DNA of 64,000 nt from Corylus avellana (Eukaryota; Streptophyta; Magnoliopsida; Fagales; Betulaceae), in assembly GCF_901000735.1 (NCBI RefSeq), contig NC_081541.1:30000813-30064812 (forward strand). Direction: 5' to 3'. A program made the position numbers and the translations under genes. Positions within the stretch are counted from its first letter, which is position 1. Every line of letters begins with the position of its first letter. The notes below the pieces were generated by a model that saw only the letters and a program-made list of their open reading frames with translations, was not told where the DNA came from and searched no databases. Below, in pieces: positions 46,869 through 57,940 of the stretch.

Positions 46869-49325
46869 CTTTCTTTAAGATCTCGTGTTTAATTCTTTCT
46901 TTTCTACACGTGTGAATTGATTAGTGTTTGGCACTAAGAAAATGTATCTCTAAGAGTTTTGTTACCCATTAGGGCAGTTGCTAAAAACTAAAAAGGAATA
47001 ATGGAATCCGAGAGCTTTTGATTTTGATTCCCACTTATGCAAGCCTATTATTTTGTGGCCTTTTTACTGTTCATTATGGGCCTTCAAAGATCGCCCAGGT
47101 TGCTTCTCTCTTGTTCATTTACAGGCCTCAGCCCACTTAGCTAAAACACTTGGCCCAATGCTGACATAAGAATAGATGGTCTACGTACGCCTATGTGGGC
47201 TGGCTGCATGCCTTAGTCTATCCAACATGGATGCATTGCAAGCAATTTTTATTTTTAAATTTTTCTTATTTTCTGGTAGTGGTTTTATGCATGGAATATT
47301 GATTTCATTTTCAAGTGAAAAGGAGGAATAAGAGTGGGACAATTTATGCAAAAGAATATAGATTTTATATTAAAAGACATAACTTGTAAGTTTCTTTCAT
47401 GTACAAGTATGGGGAGCTAGCATCTACAAATTGAGGAAGTTGAGGAGAGAAACTCTAGTTTTGATCAAACGCCTACACAAGCACCTAAAAAGTTGATTTT
47501 GTACATACTTAACATCGTTCTTGTCAAATTTTCATGTAATTGAAATTGAGAGTAGAGCTTATCTGAGATTGTGTTAGTAAGCTTAAAAATATTGGAAAAA
47601 AATATAAAAAAGCCTCCCAAACTACGAGTCATTTGCAATATAGCAGCCTAATGTTCAAAAGGTTCTAAAATAGCTCTCCAAACTACTAAAATGTATCAAA
47701 AAGATCACTTATTTTTTTATATTCCTATAATACCCATATTCTATTAACAAATAAAATAATAAAATAATTGTAAAAAAACACTAAACAATTTTTTTTTTTT
47801 TAAAAAAAACTAATGGGTGAATAAAAACAAAAAGAAATGTTTTTTGGAATAAATAATTAGTTATTGTAGTTGGCTTAAATTACAAATTGCTTCATATCGT
47901 ATTAAAGTAAAATCAAAGGTACGTTCTTGAGATATTCAAAAAAAAAAAAAAAAGTATTAAAGTAGGCCATCAAACTACCAAATTGATTTTACTTTAATAC
48001 GACATGAAGCAATTTGTAATTTAGGCCAACTACAGTGACTAATTATTTATTTATTCCAAAAAATATTTTTATTGTATTTATTCTTCCATTGGTTTTTTTT
48101 TTTTTAAAAAAAAAATTGTTTGGGGTTTTTTTCACAATTATTTTATTATTTTATTTGTTAAAAGAATAGGGGTATTATAGGAATATAAAAAAAGAAGTGG
48201 TCTTTTTGATATATTTTGGTACTTTGGGGGCTATTTTAGTACTTTTTGAACATTGGGGAGCTATATTGCAAATGGCTGGTAATTTTAGAGGCTTTCCCAA
48301 AATACTATTAGTATCTAAAAAGTCGTGTAAAATAAAAAGCTGATATATTTGGTATAAAAATTTCAAAAGTATTTATTTGAATTTTTTACAATAGAAAGAG
48401 TCAAAACGCTCTTTTAGGAAAAACTAAAAAATAAACATTATTTTTAAATTTAAAAGTTGTATTTTTAAACGTAATCCCATATGTGCTCTGATGCGTCCAC
48501 CTTGATGTGCATTAGCTTGGAAACCAAAGGCCATCTGCTTGGCTTTGATTGTGCATTTGGTCCACAAATAGGAACAAGATCCTTTCAAGTTCGAATAACG
48601 TGGAGAGTATCAAATTAGTTATACTCGAAGAGTATTTTGTCTTTTCACTTTTTAAAAGGTCAAAATACCATTCAAAATATTCTCCTACTTGAAAAAATCC
48701 TAATTCCCATAAATAAAGGACAACAAGGATTCAATCACGGTGACAATAAATGGTTCCACCATTGCATCAAATGTTTACTGATTATGTGCTAAATTTACTT
48801 TCATCAAGTAGCTAGGTACGTAGAACGTCTGCCCTTAATTAATATTATACGCTCAATTTATTTTCATCAAAATATATCTTTAATTTAGTATTTTATCTAT
48901 TGAATCTTCATTCTCATTTTCTTTAGCATTTATTAATTCTAATTACGTAAAACGCTAAATTTAAATTTTAAGTAGTCCCACAAAAAGAGGACTATATATA
49001 TATATATATATATATATGTAAAGCCCAAGTGTACAGATGAAACCAACAATAGGCTGACCCGGCATTGACCTAAATTCTCGAAAGATTAGATAAACATTGG
49101 AAAGGGATGACAATGTATACTCTTCAATACCTGAAAACCAGATTACAACCATAAGATGATCGGATCCTTTTCTAGAAGATGATCAACTTATAAATCACAT
49201 GTTCTGAGAATACAATATATAGTGAATCTGAGAAATAGTTTCTCCCAATATTGTTTTTAATTTGACAAATTACAATTAAGTTTTTCTTCTCCATCAACTT
49301 TGTCTGTGAGAAAATAGAAAGAGGC
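46869..49325 (+). repeat. CHX upstream region, proximal part of copy 2
   Basis: Matches 1206-2937 without the SINE (empty target near 46970-46990), and with a MITE at 47594-48298 and about 100 bp of extra sequence near 48605-48720. It leads to the start codon at 49326. Confidence 0.82.
47594..48298. mobile_element. Foldback MITE in copy 2 upstream region
   Basis: About 705 bp. The left part (AAAGCCTCCCAAACTAC near 47609) and right part are inverted versions of each other, and an inner foldback is centred near 47940. Candidate 8-bp flanks are AAAATATT and AAAATACT (one mismatch). Copy 1 has no insert at the matching position (about 2040-2050). Confidence 0.7.
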
Positions 49326-49444
49326 ATGGCAGGAAATGATCTGCCTGTGGAGGGTACAATCACATATGTAAATACAAGCAGCGGGAGCTCCATAATCGAC
49401 TGCACTCAGTTGCCTGGCCCCATTGATTCATTCGGCTTGTGGAA
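49326..49444 (+). pseudogene. CHX copy 2, exon 1 fragment
   Basis: Starts with MAGNDLPVEGTITYVNTSSG, against MAGNDLPVEDTITYVNTSGR in copy 1. It stays in frame for 39 codons until the 100-N gap. No later CHX exon appears before the window end, and the sequence right of the gap is an antisense LINE. The gene is either truncated or continues only in unassembled sequence. Substitutions are few, so the duplication is moderately recent. Confidence 0.75.
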
Positions 49445-49544
49445 NNNNNNNNNNNNNNNNNNNNNNNNNNNNNNNNNNNNNNNNNNNNNNNNNNNNNNNN
49501 NNNNNNNNNNNNNNNNNNNNNNNNNNNNNNNNNNNNNNNNNNNN
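49445..49544. other. Assembly gap (100 N)
   Basis: Separates CHX copy 2 exon 1 from the LINE. The two sides may come from unrelated contigs. Confidence 0.98.
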
Positions 49545-49562
49545 ATTAAAGACACTAAGGTC

Positions 49563-52147
49563 TCAAAAGCCCATGCCACCCTTCGTTTTGGTCACCCCCA
49601 TTTTCCCCCAACTTATCCAATGAATCCGGTTTTCATTAGAGCGGTGACCCCACCAAAAAGATTGCATCATAGAGTTAAGATCATTGCACAAAGTCTTTGG
49701 TAGCAGGAAAACACTCATACTATAAGTTGGGATCGCTTGGATGACTGCCTTAATAAGAATCTCTTTACCCGCCTGTGACAAGAAATTCACCTTCCAATCT
49801 TGCAACCTCTTCCACACCCTGGCCTTAATGCTTTGAATTCGGCCATTTTAGCTTTCCCCACAAGAGCCGGTAGACCCAAGTATGTGTCAAATCTCTGCGA
49901 ATTTGGAATACCTGCCACCTCCAATATTTGATCTTTCACCCGCGACTCAGTATTTCTGCTAAAAAATAGAGCTGTTTTGTCTCTATTTAGTCGTTGACCA
50001 GAAGCACGTTCATACATACCGAGAATCTCCGTAACCCTGTGCCAATGTCTCAAATCAGCTCTGCAAAATAAGAGAGAATCATCTGCAAAAAATAGATGGT
50101 TAAGTCTAGGGCCTTTTCGGGAGGTAGGAACCCCTTCAATGTACCCTGTTCTATCCGCCATAACAAGGAGAGAACTTAATACTTCCGCACATAGTAAGAA
50201 CAAATACGGAGATATTGGATCGCCTTGCCTTAACCCCCTCGAGGGGAAAATATGACCCACCGGTAAACCATTCACCAAAATGGCATAGTTGGCCGTACGT
50301 ACACACGACATAATAAGGGTAATCCATTTCTCTGTAAATCCCACCCTTCGCAATATAGCCTCCAAAAAATTCCATTCAACCCGGTCGTACGCCTTACTCA
50401 TATCCAACTTGATTGCCATATATCCTTTCTTTCCCCACATACGAGTATGCATCGAATGCAACGTCTCATAAGCGGCCAAAATATTGTCCGTGATCAACCT
50501 TCCCGGCACAAAAGCACTTTGATTCATGGATATAAGACTCGGCAAAATCTTTTTAATTCTGTTAGCAAGAACTTTTGATATGATCTTATAGAATACATTA
50601 CATAGACTTATTGGCCTAAACTCCGTTACCCTAGATGGGTTCGCCGTTTTAGGAATAAGTGCTATGTAAGTAAAATTAAGATCCGTATCTACACAACCAG
50701 CATTCAAAATTGCAAGGACAGAATTACATACCTCCTCTCCCACTACATCCCAATGATCTTGGTAAAAGCCTGCGGTGAAACCATCGGGTCCGGGAGCCTT
50801 GTGTGGTGACATTTGTTTTAATGCTGCAACGACCTCTTCCCTTGAAAACTCCTGCATCAAAACTTCATTCATCTCAGCCGTCACACGACATTCCAACTCG
50901 ACCAAACACATGGCTGGATCAACTTGTGTCTCGGATGTGAACAGGGAGCAATAATAGTTAACAAAAGCCTGCTCCACTTCCTCCTTTGTTTCCCACCTGC
51001 GCCCCATCTCGTCAATAATACTCGGGATTGCATTTTGGTGTTTTCTTTGGGTCGCACAAGCATGAAAAAATTTTGTGTTTTTTTCCCCTTCTTTAAGCCA
51101 TGCTATCTTGGAGCTTTGTTTCCACTTCAATTCTTCTTTGTCCAGCAGGCCCTGTACTTCACGTTGCAGGCTTTTAATTTTTTCTCTATCTGGACACTGC
51201 ATACCACGCTGTAGTATTTCCAGTTGCTGGTTTTTTTCCTTCAGGATTTTCTCTGTAGCTCCAAACTCTTTTTTCCTCCATTGAAAGAGACCCCTTGCAC
51301 ACCCATTTAATTTTTTCTTCATATCTTGCCATTTGTTCATCCCATTTGATTTCCTTTGCCATACTTGCTTCACCACCTGTTTTGCACCTTTTTCCTTGGC
51401 CCATTGTGCCTCATACCGGAATCTTCCGTGTCTCCGCTGCTCCAGCCCACCCGTGTATAACATTAATGGTAAATGATCTGAATTTAGGACAGCTTCGGTC
51501 TCAATTGACACTACTGGAAAGATGGCACACCATTCAGCAGTTGCAACCATTCTGTCAAGTCTGGCTTGTATGAATGAGTCCCCTTCTTGGCCATTATTCC
51601 ATGTAAAACTGGCTCCATTACATCCAAGGTCAGATAGCTCGCAAAAAGATAGAGCACTCCTAAAAGCATCCATTTGACCCACTGCCCTCTCTACGCCTCC
51701 CCTCTTTTCTGATCTGTCCGTCACCTCGTTAAAATCTCCAAAGCAAATCCAAGGCTTGGGATCAATCCCTGCAAGGTGGCGCATAAGGGCCCACGCCTCA
51801 TGTCGTTTGTGTAACTCAGGGTTGCCGTAAAAGCCCGTTATTTTCCACTTCTCCCCTCCTCTTCTAGGTGTCACTATAGCATTGATGTGTCTTTGGCTAT
51901 AGTTTTGTATCTCCAAGTCCAAATCCTCCCTCCATAATAAAGCGAGACCTCCACTCCGACCCACACACTCCATAGAAAAACAATTTCTATACCCCATCTT
52001 ACTTCTAACTTTTTCCATTTTATTATTTCTTAATTTAGTTTCCATGAGGAAAACTACATTGGGTCTCTTTACTTTACACAACCGGCAAAGTTCACGAACT
52101 GTTCGAGGGTTCCCAAGCCCTCGACAGTTCCAACTCAGAATTTTCAT
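49563..52147 (-). pseudogene. LINE ORF2: endonuclease and reverse transcriptase
   Basis: The start ATG at 52147 overlaps the ORF1 stop. The N-terminus is the apurinic-type endonuclease (MKILSWNCRGLGNPRTVREL; then WICFGDFNEV; SDHLPLML). RT follows, with HKAPGPDGFTAGFYQ, FRPISLCNVFYKIISK, AIKLDMSKAYDRVEW, GLRQGDPISPYLF and the catalytic FADDSLLF. At about 49800-49830 a frameshift breaks the reading frame; the coding sequence continues in another frame as WKRLQDWKVNFLSQAGKEIL to about 49563. The first 786 codons are open, so the element was probably active not long ago. Confidence 0.92.
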
Positions 52148-53691
52148 ATTGGTCGGCGGGGCTGGATCCCAGCACCCGCCAATCCCGATCCCATTGCCTT
52201 GTCACTCTCCCGAACCTGCTCCTCCATCATTTGCCCACTTCTTCGTCCTCTCTTGTCCCCCCAATAGTCCACTTCCTTCTCCATTTTATTCCTTCTTTTG
52301 CGAGAGTCCAGAGGTGCGAGAACTTCAGTGTGTTGATTTGATTTAGCCCGGGCTTTCCTTTTCCACGTGAGAACAGAATGTACCTCCACGTTAGTGCTTT
52401 GTGGGGGGAAAGGTTTTATTGGGCCTCTGATGGGTGGTCCATAAGACACCTTCCCCATGGTCGCTTCAGCACCCAGTTCAGGCTCACTCCCCGCGGGCCC
52501 CTTAGGCCCATCCCTCCCCTTCTTTCTCATCATATCATTACTCTCTTTTGGCATATCCATATTAATAGCAGAGTATATACCACCCTCAACAGTGGGCATT
52601 AATGCAGGATCCTTCTCAACGGTGCTTTCCTTTTCCACTGAAAATTCATTAGGCCCATTATTCGCTCCAGAATATCCTTCTCCAATCCCGCCATTTACGC
52701 CTTCTGTCTCCCCTACCGTAACGTCTCTAACATCCGGGAAAGGAAAGCGATTTTCCGGTGGAATCTCTCCAACGTTCTGCTGCCCATTCACACCGGAGTC
52801 ATCCCTATTGCCGGAATCTCCCCAGCTAGCACTTTGATCATGTCGTTTGTTTTCTGCTGTTGATTTTTGAGCATAATTTCCTCCCGTTGAGGAGAATCGT
52901 CCTCCACCATACTCCCCCCATCCTCCAAACCGGCGTCTTTCCCGTTCTCTCCTCCGTGTTGGTGACTCCGCCCTCAGCCAGGGCCCAAATTTCGGCTTCT
53001 CTCCCTTCATCTGAGTACGCTTGAAGTTCTGACAACCGGCATTCCCATGGCTTATACATCCGCAGTGAAAACAAATTCGTGGCAGTCGTTCGTATTGGAA
53101 AATCACCTTAACAACCCGTCCCTCCACCTTAATCGCCTTTCCACGGAGCAAAGGCTTCTTCAAGTTAATATTAATTCGGACTCTCAAGTATTCCCCCCAT
53201 CCGATTCCTTCTTCATCCGTATCCACTTCGAGTACAGTGCCCAAAGAAGCTCCAATCTGAATCCCCACCTCCTTGCACATACATGCCAGAGGCATGTTCA
53301 GCATTCGCACCCAAAATTCAACATTATCAAAATCAATCTCCGCCGGTGGTGTCACTCCATCAAAATCCTCCACAGCAAACAAGCTCCCTTCAAAAATCCA
53401 AGGTCATCCTTCCAAAACTCGTGACTTATCCCACGAGTTTTCAAACTCAATCAGAAAGAGATTGTCACCAAGGATTTTGAAAGAAAGCGTCCCTGTCGGT
53501 CGCCACCGTCTAATCAATTTTGATCTGATAATTTCCTTACTCACCATTCTGTCCGCCACCAATTTCCCCACCAGGCATGTTTGGCCTCGCTTTACAGAAT
53601 CCACCAGAGAAATACTCTGGATCTCCAGCTCCTCCCCTTCATCATCAGAGAGGGAAAAGTTTCCCCACATCTTCGTAAGATCATCTGCCAT
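52144..53691 (-). pseudogene. LINE ORF1 (DUF4283 / zinc knuckle), one nonsense change
   Basis: Reads from ATG 53691 (MADDLTKMWGNFSLSDDEG), a DUF4283-type domain (LIEFENSWDKSRVLEG; WVRMLNMPL), then the zinc knuckle CFHCGCISHGNAGC, then a basic Arg-rich stretch and a long polar tail to the stop at 52144. A single TGA near 53401-53403, between RVLEG and PWIFEGSLF, interrupts about 515 otherwise open codons. It would be CGA with a C-to-T change. By family knowledge the protein binds nucleic acid and packages LINE RNA. Confidence 0.85.
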
Positions 53692-53785
53692 TACTTCCAG
53701 AATTCCTCCACAGTCCCACAAGGCTTGGAGCTTGGTTTACTTCTCCTCTAGGGTTACGACACTAGAGAGAAAAATTTAATATTAT

Positions 53786-55018
53786 AAAAGGTAGTATGAC
53801 CTCTTTAAAGAGTAATGCTCTAATTCTTCTAATCAAAATTCAATAATAATGATCTCAATTTTATTGGTGATTTTAAAGGTTATATTGAAGCTCATGAAAA
53901 ATGTAAAACGTATAACTTTACTCTTCAAATTGTCACCCCATTTGTTAATGTGTTTTTGCAAACTATCAATTGAATTGTGCCTATTCTGAATTATCAAAAA
54001 AAATGTTAATGTCTTCCGAGCCAGCAGAAAGGCAAATGACTTTAAAAAACTTTCAATAAAAAAAATTAATAAGTATCCTTATTATTTTGAAAAGAAAAAA
54101 AAAATTAAAACAATGAAAAACTTTTCTTTCATTCTTTAAAAAAAAAATAAAAAATTCCTTGGTTCTTCGTTTTTTTGTTTTTTATTTCTAGGTGTCTTAG
54201 ATTTGTTTAATTACAAAAACTAATTGTTTAATTAATTTTAAGAATTTTTTTAATTTTATGAAGATATTTTTTGTCATTGGAGGTGAACATTGACATTTTT
54301 TAGTAATTTTAGGAGGACATTAACACGATTGATAGTAGTTCAAGAGAAGTTAGAAGTATTTCCCAAAAAAAATTGTCCAAAAAAAAAGTGAAATGACCAT
54401 TCTACTATTGTAAAATAAGGGATCGACTCTTTTCCATTTTCTTTGAAATGGAGAGGATTCGGGTCCATTTAACTTAGGTTGGTTTCGACCACCCTTTACA
54501 ATTAGTTTGGGAGTGGTGTAGCTTCAACCACCTCTTTGGCTAAAATGATTGTGGCTGCCTCCTCATTTTCATCCAAAGTGGTGTCTTTCAAGTTTTTTTA
54601 TTTTTAGTTTTTCTATGGTTTTTAATGAGACGTATTGTCAAATGACAATTTTTTTTTTTTTTGGTTAGTTTTATGGATGAAGGGACTATTTTTCTTTTTT
54701 AATCTTAAGCGAGGTACTATCAATAATCCGAAATGAAATTAACTCTAAGCTATTCATCTAGAGTAATTCCATTTATCCCCTCCTATCTTTCAAAGTTGAT
54801 GTGACATGGTTCTCTCAATTAAAGAATCAATGTTCATGCATCAAATGTTATGAGGGACCACTCGCTTTGTGGGGCTCTAAGAGATCTACAATTTTCAATC
54901 ATTAGAGAATATAATAATTCTTTTTCACTTGGGGTACGCTCTGAAAGTTTTTTGTAAAATACACAATTTAGACGTCAATGAATACTCAAATTTCAAGTCT
55001 TAGACTCACTTGATATAC

Positions 55019-55020
<2 letters not shown>
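53786..55020. other. Spacer with decayed MITE-like sequence
   Basis: AT-rich. The phrases near 54270-54370 (AACATTGACATTTTTTAGTAA, GGAGGACATTAACACG) resemble those near 6635-6710 and are probably from the same MITE family. No supported gene. Confidence 0.5.
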
Positions 55021-55061
<41 letters not shown>

Positions 55062-55270
55062 TTATAACAGGAGTATCCGCGTCTTTGCCCCAACTATATT
55101 CATGGGACATTGTTGTGGTGCATCCACCACCGCATGGATTGGGTAAATCTCAAATTTTCAGTCATGGTTGTAACCCCATGAAATCATTTACACTTAAGGG
55201 AGGTCGAACCTTATACCAGACTTGATGCTTCGTCCCCATGACTAACAATTCGAGCCAACCCTTTGGGGTT
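55021..55270 (-). mobile_element. tRNA-derived SINE with (ATT)n tail
   Basis: On the minus strand a box A-like TGGCTCGAATTG (55246-55257) and a clear box B GGTTCGACCTCC (55199-55210), about 36 bases apart, followed by about 140 bp of body and a tail seen as (TTA)n at 55021-55060. Head near 55270. The open frame over this region is not a gene. Confidence 0.7.
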
Positions 55271-56667
55271 ACCTAATATGCATTCTTGTGGGTGAGATTG
55301 TGCATTTTTGTTCAAGGCCACATCTAACATACAGTTATGGTGGCTCTGAAAGTCACAAGGGAGGGGGCACAATTGGTTGGGTGTAGGGAGAGAGCTAAGG
55401 ATGAGAGAGGAATGAGCTGAGGCCAGAGGTCAGGGCCCAGGCCCATTTTCCCCCCAAAAAAAAAAAAAATGCAGCCTGCAGCCCTCAATTTTAAACAATC
55501 AACGCCCAACCCTTGATGTAAAGAGACAAAGGCCAACCTTTTTCCAGTATGCCAAGATTCATCAACTCTCTTTCTCACCATTATTTTAAATCTTTACTCC
55601 TTTTTTTATTTTAGATTTACTGAGAAATTGAAGGGATAGATAAAGAATGAAACAATTGAGAGACTTCATTAGGTTTTTTTGTGAAAAAACTAATAATTAA
55701 TTAAAAATATTTCTGATTCTTTTTATATAAATAAAAACTTTAAACTTATTCTTTTATATAAATGCATCTACTGTTTAAGCCTGCATTATTCATCAATTGG
55801 GTCCAATCAGTCTGACTGGAAGAGCAGAAGTTTGAGATATTCAATACCAAAAGCAAAAGTAATTGATATTAGTGCACGTGGGTTAGGCCAGATATGTGAT
55901 GGGATTGGGATCCAATTGAAGCGGGCCCAAAGTGGCTTGGACTATATTTATATTATATATATATTATGTGCACATGAGGTCTGAAAATGGATGAAACGCG
56001 GATTTGCCCATTCCCACCATGTGGAGCTGGGCCCAACATGCCCAGGCTTCGCCTACACATTGTGTCCTTGATTCCATACACCTCCAACGTGAAGGGCTAC
56101 GCCCTTATCCTTTCGATTGCGTTGTGCAGATTAACGGTGCAATTTTTAATTAAATTGAATGAAATGTACTGATTGGGAGTGCGTTTTTAAAAAATTATAA
56201 TTTTAAAAGGTAGAAGAATTTGTGTTTTCAAATCACAGGCAAATGGAGTAGGTTTTTAAACGACGCACTACAATTTTACCAAATGCTCGACGACGTTTTT
56301 AAAAATCGTTTTTTCAAATCACGCGTTTTAAGATTGTTATTTTTAAATCACACTTTTTGAAATCACAATCCTAAACAGACTCATCTAATTTTTCCCTAAC
56401 TAGCTAGTTGAACCGGAGAAAAGCGGGTGTTTTTTTTTTTTTTTGGGTATTGAAAATCAGCAACATGAACAACAGGGAAAGAAAAAAAAAATGCAGCTAA
56501 AATGAGCTCAAGATGTGGTCCAATAAACCACATTATGGGTGTAGAAGTTTAGAGAGGAATAGAGATGGTATCCGAGATAATGTCACAATTTTCCAATTTT
56601 GAACTAAAGAAAGCTGCTGGAGGGCCATAAGCCATTCTTTGTATACTGCTGGCGAGGTGAAATTATA
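55271..56667. other. Spacer with no supported gene
   Basis: AT-rich. Near 56170-56390, GGAGTGCGTTT and AATCCTAAACAGAC are inverted end-like phrases suggestive of a small Harbinger/hAT-type MITE, but boundaries are not convincing. Short open frames at 55324-55581 and 55987-56172 lack features of real genes. Confidence 0.45.
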
Positions 56668-56711
56668 ATATATATATGTGTGTGTGTGCGCGCGCGCACG
56701 CGCACGTGTGT
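56668..56711. repeat. Alternating purine-pyrimidine tract (TA)n(TG)n(CG)n
   Basis: 44 bases of uninterrupted purine-pyrimidine alternation, moving from TA to TG to CG to CA/CG to TG dinucleotides. The CG-rich middle is unusual in this AT-rich window and is a textbook Z-DNA-prone sequence. Confidence 0.85.
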
Positions 56712-56768
56712 TTATAGAGCTTATATTGCAATAATTAAAAGAATAATTCAATAATTTTTTATGTCTTT

Positions 56769-56877
56769 AAGGGTTAGTTTAATCGGCTAGAATTCACGCA
56801 TCATGAAGCGGAAGTTACTAATTCAAATTCTCTCCCCATTTTCCTGCCTTGTGCAAACATGTAAAAAAAAAAAAAAA
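56769..56877 (+). mobile_element. Short tRNA-derived SINE (same family as 1271-1407)
   Basis: Box A-like TAGTTTAATCGG (56775-56786), box B-like ATTCAAATTC (56821-56830), the phrase CTTGTGCAAACATGT (56848-56862) and a poly-A tail. The minus strand of 1271-1407 has the same order with CTTGTGCAGACATAT before its tail, so both belong to one family. Confidence 0.7.
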
Positions 56878-57413
56878 TCCCTCCATAGGTCCTTATAGAC
56901 ATGAGAGGACTATCTCTCATCCCTTTAATCCATGTCAATCTCTTCATTAAGTAAGTTTTAATTCCCCCCCTCCCCCTCCCTCCCAAGGTATTTATGAAGG
57001 TACATATTTTGTGGGTTGACAAGATTAAAGGCTGATCGAGTAATTGGAATGCAAATTTTAGTGAAAAATAAGAACATTAAAAACAACTCAAAACACAAAA
57101 CGTCACAAACTATTTTTACTTTTATTTTATATCACAACCAAAAAGTAAAACATACCCTCTAATTAAAAAGTTTTACCAAACGAACACTAATTTTATTAAT
57201 GTGAAGTGAACCACAGAAACAAGTGAAAGACAATAGTGAGTAAAAAAATGTTTTCTAGAAAGGTAAATAAAATCATGGTCCTAAATAAAAGCTAATTAAG
57301 TGACATAAAATGATCCATCTAATAGACTGATCATCCAGATAATCTACCGTATAATTAGTTGTGATTAAGGCATATTGAGATGACCTAATTGAATTGAGTT
57401 TTAGGAAACTCTT

Positions 57414-57940
57414 ATGAATGGATTTTATTTACCCAATAATGAAAACGGTGAAACAACGATGTCGCATACAACAAACAAGTATTGGATTTGTGGTCCGAAT
57501 GGGTGCCCTGCCCCTCTTGGGTCCTTAGAAGTCAACTTTGATGTTATAATCAGACATTCCTTTGCTGTGGCGGCTGACACTCTTAGAGACCACAAAGGTG
57601 ACTTTTCTTCTTGTTAATTCCCTCAAGCTCCCTTCCATGGATGTTGATCTCGGTGAAGCTCATGCAGCTGTTTTGGCGTTTAGGCTGGCTGCGTCGGCTG
57701 GATGCTCTCCGTTGATAGTTGAAGGTGACTCCTTGGTTATGATCATAGCCATCAACGATCATTATCCTTTTTTTTTTTTTTGATTGGAACATTGAACTAA
57801 TTATTGATGATATCCAACATCAGTTGCTTCCAGAATAAAAAACTTTGAAAATTTATGAATATGCAAACTTTGGTTCACATCAAGTAGTTAAATGGGTCGC
57901 TTCTCATTATGTATATAAAAGCATTTCCACTTGTTCTTCT
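57414..57940 (+). pseudogene. RNase H-like (RVT_3-type) pseudogene
   Basis: Encodes pieces of the RNase H-like domain seen at the end of plant LINEs: PLGSLEVNFDV, FAVAADTLRDHKGDF, then in a second frame LPSMDVDLGEAHAAVLAFRL and LIVEGDSLVMIIAIND, then after a T-run DWNIELIIDDIQHQ. The Asp, Glu and Asp positions of the active site can be recognised. A frameshift near 57600-57610, a homopolymer T-run near 57768-57781 and a stop make it non-coding. No RT is attached. Confidence 0.75.

Larger units (their letters stand above)
49545..53785 (-). mobile_element. L1-type LINE, minus strand, 3' end lost at gap
   Basis: Runs from a 5' UTR near 53785 through ORF1 and ORF2 to the gap at 49544. The region after the RT (zinc-binding, RNase H, tail) is missing, hidden in or beyond the gap. 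ORF1 and ORF2 overlap by four bases. Confidence 0.9.

Noticed and set aside
43070..49152. Small open frames at 43070, 44979, 48175 and 48961
   Set aside because: They fall in gypsy 3' or LTR sequence, a MITE, or the CHX upstream duplication and show no protein features.
50924..53779. Plus-strand open frames such as 52457-52837 and 53273-53779
   Set aside because: They are antisense shadows of LINE ORF1 and ORF2.
55010..55225. 71-codon frame starting with poly-Tyr
   Set aside because: Translated from the (TTA)n tail of a SINE.
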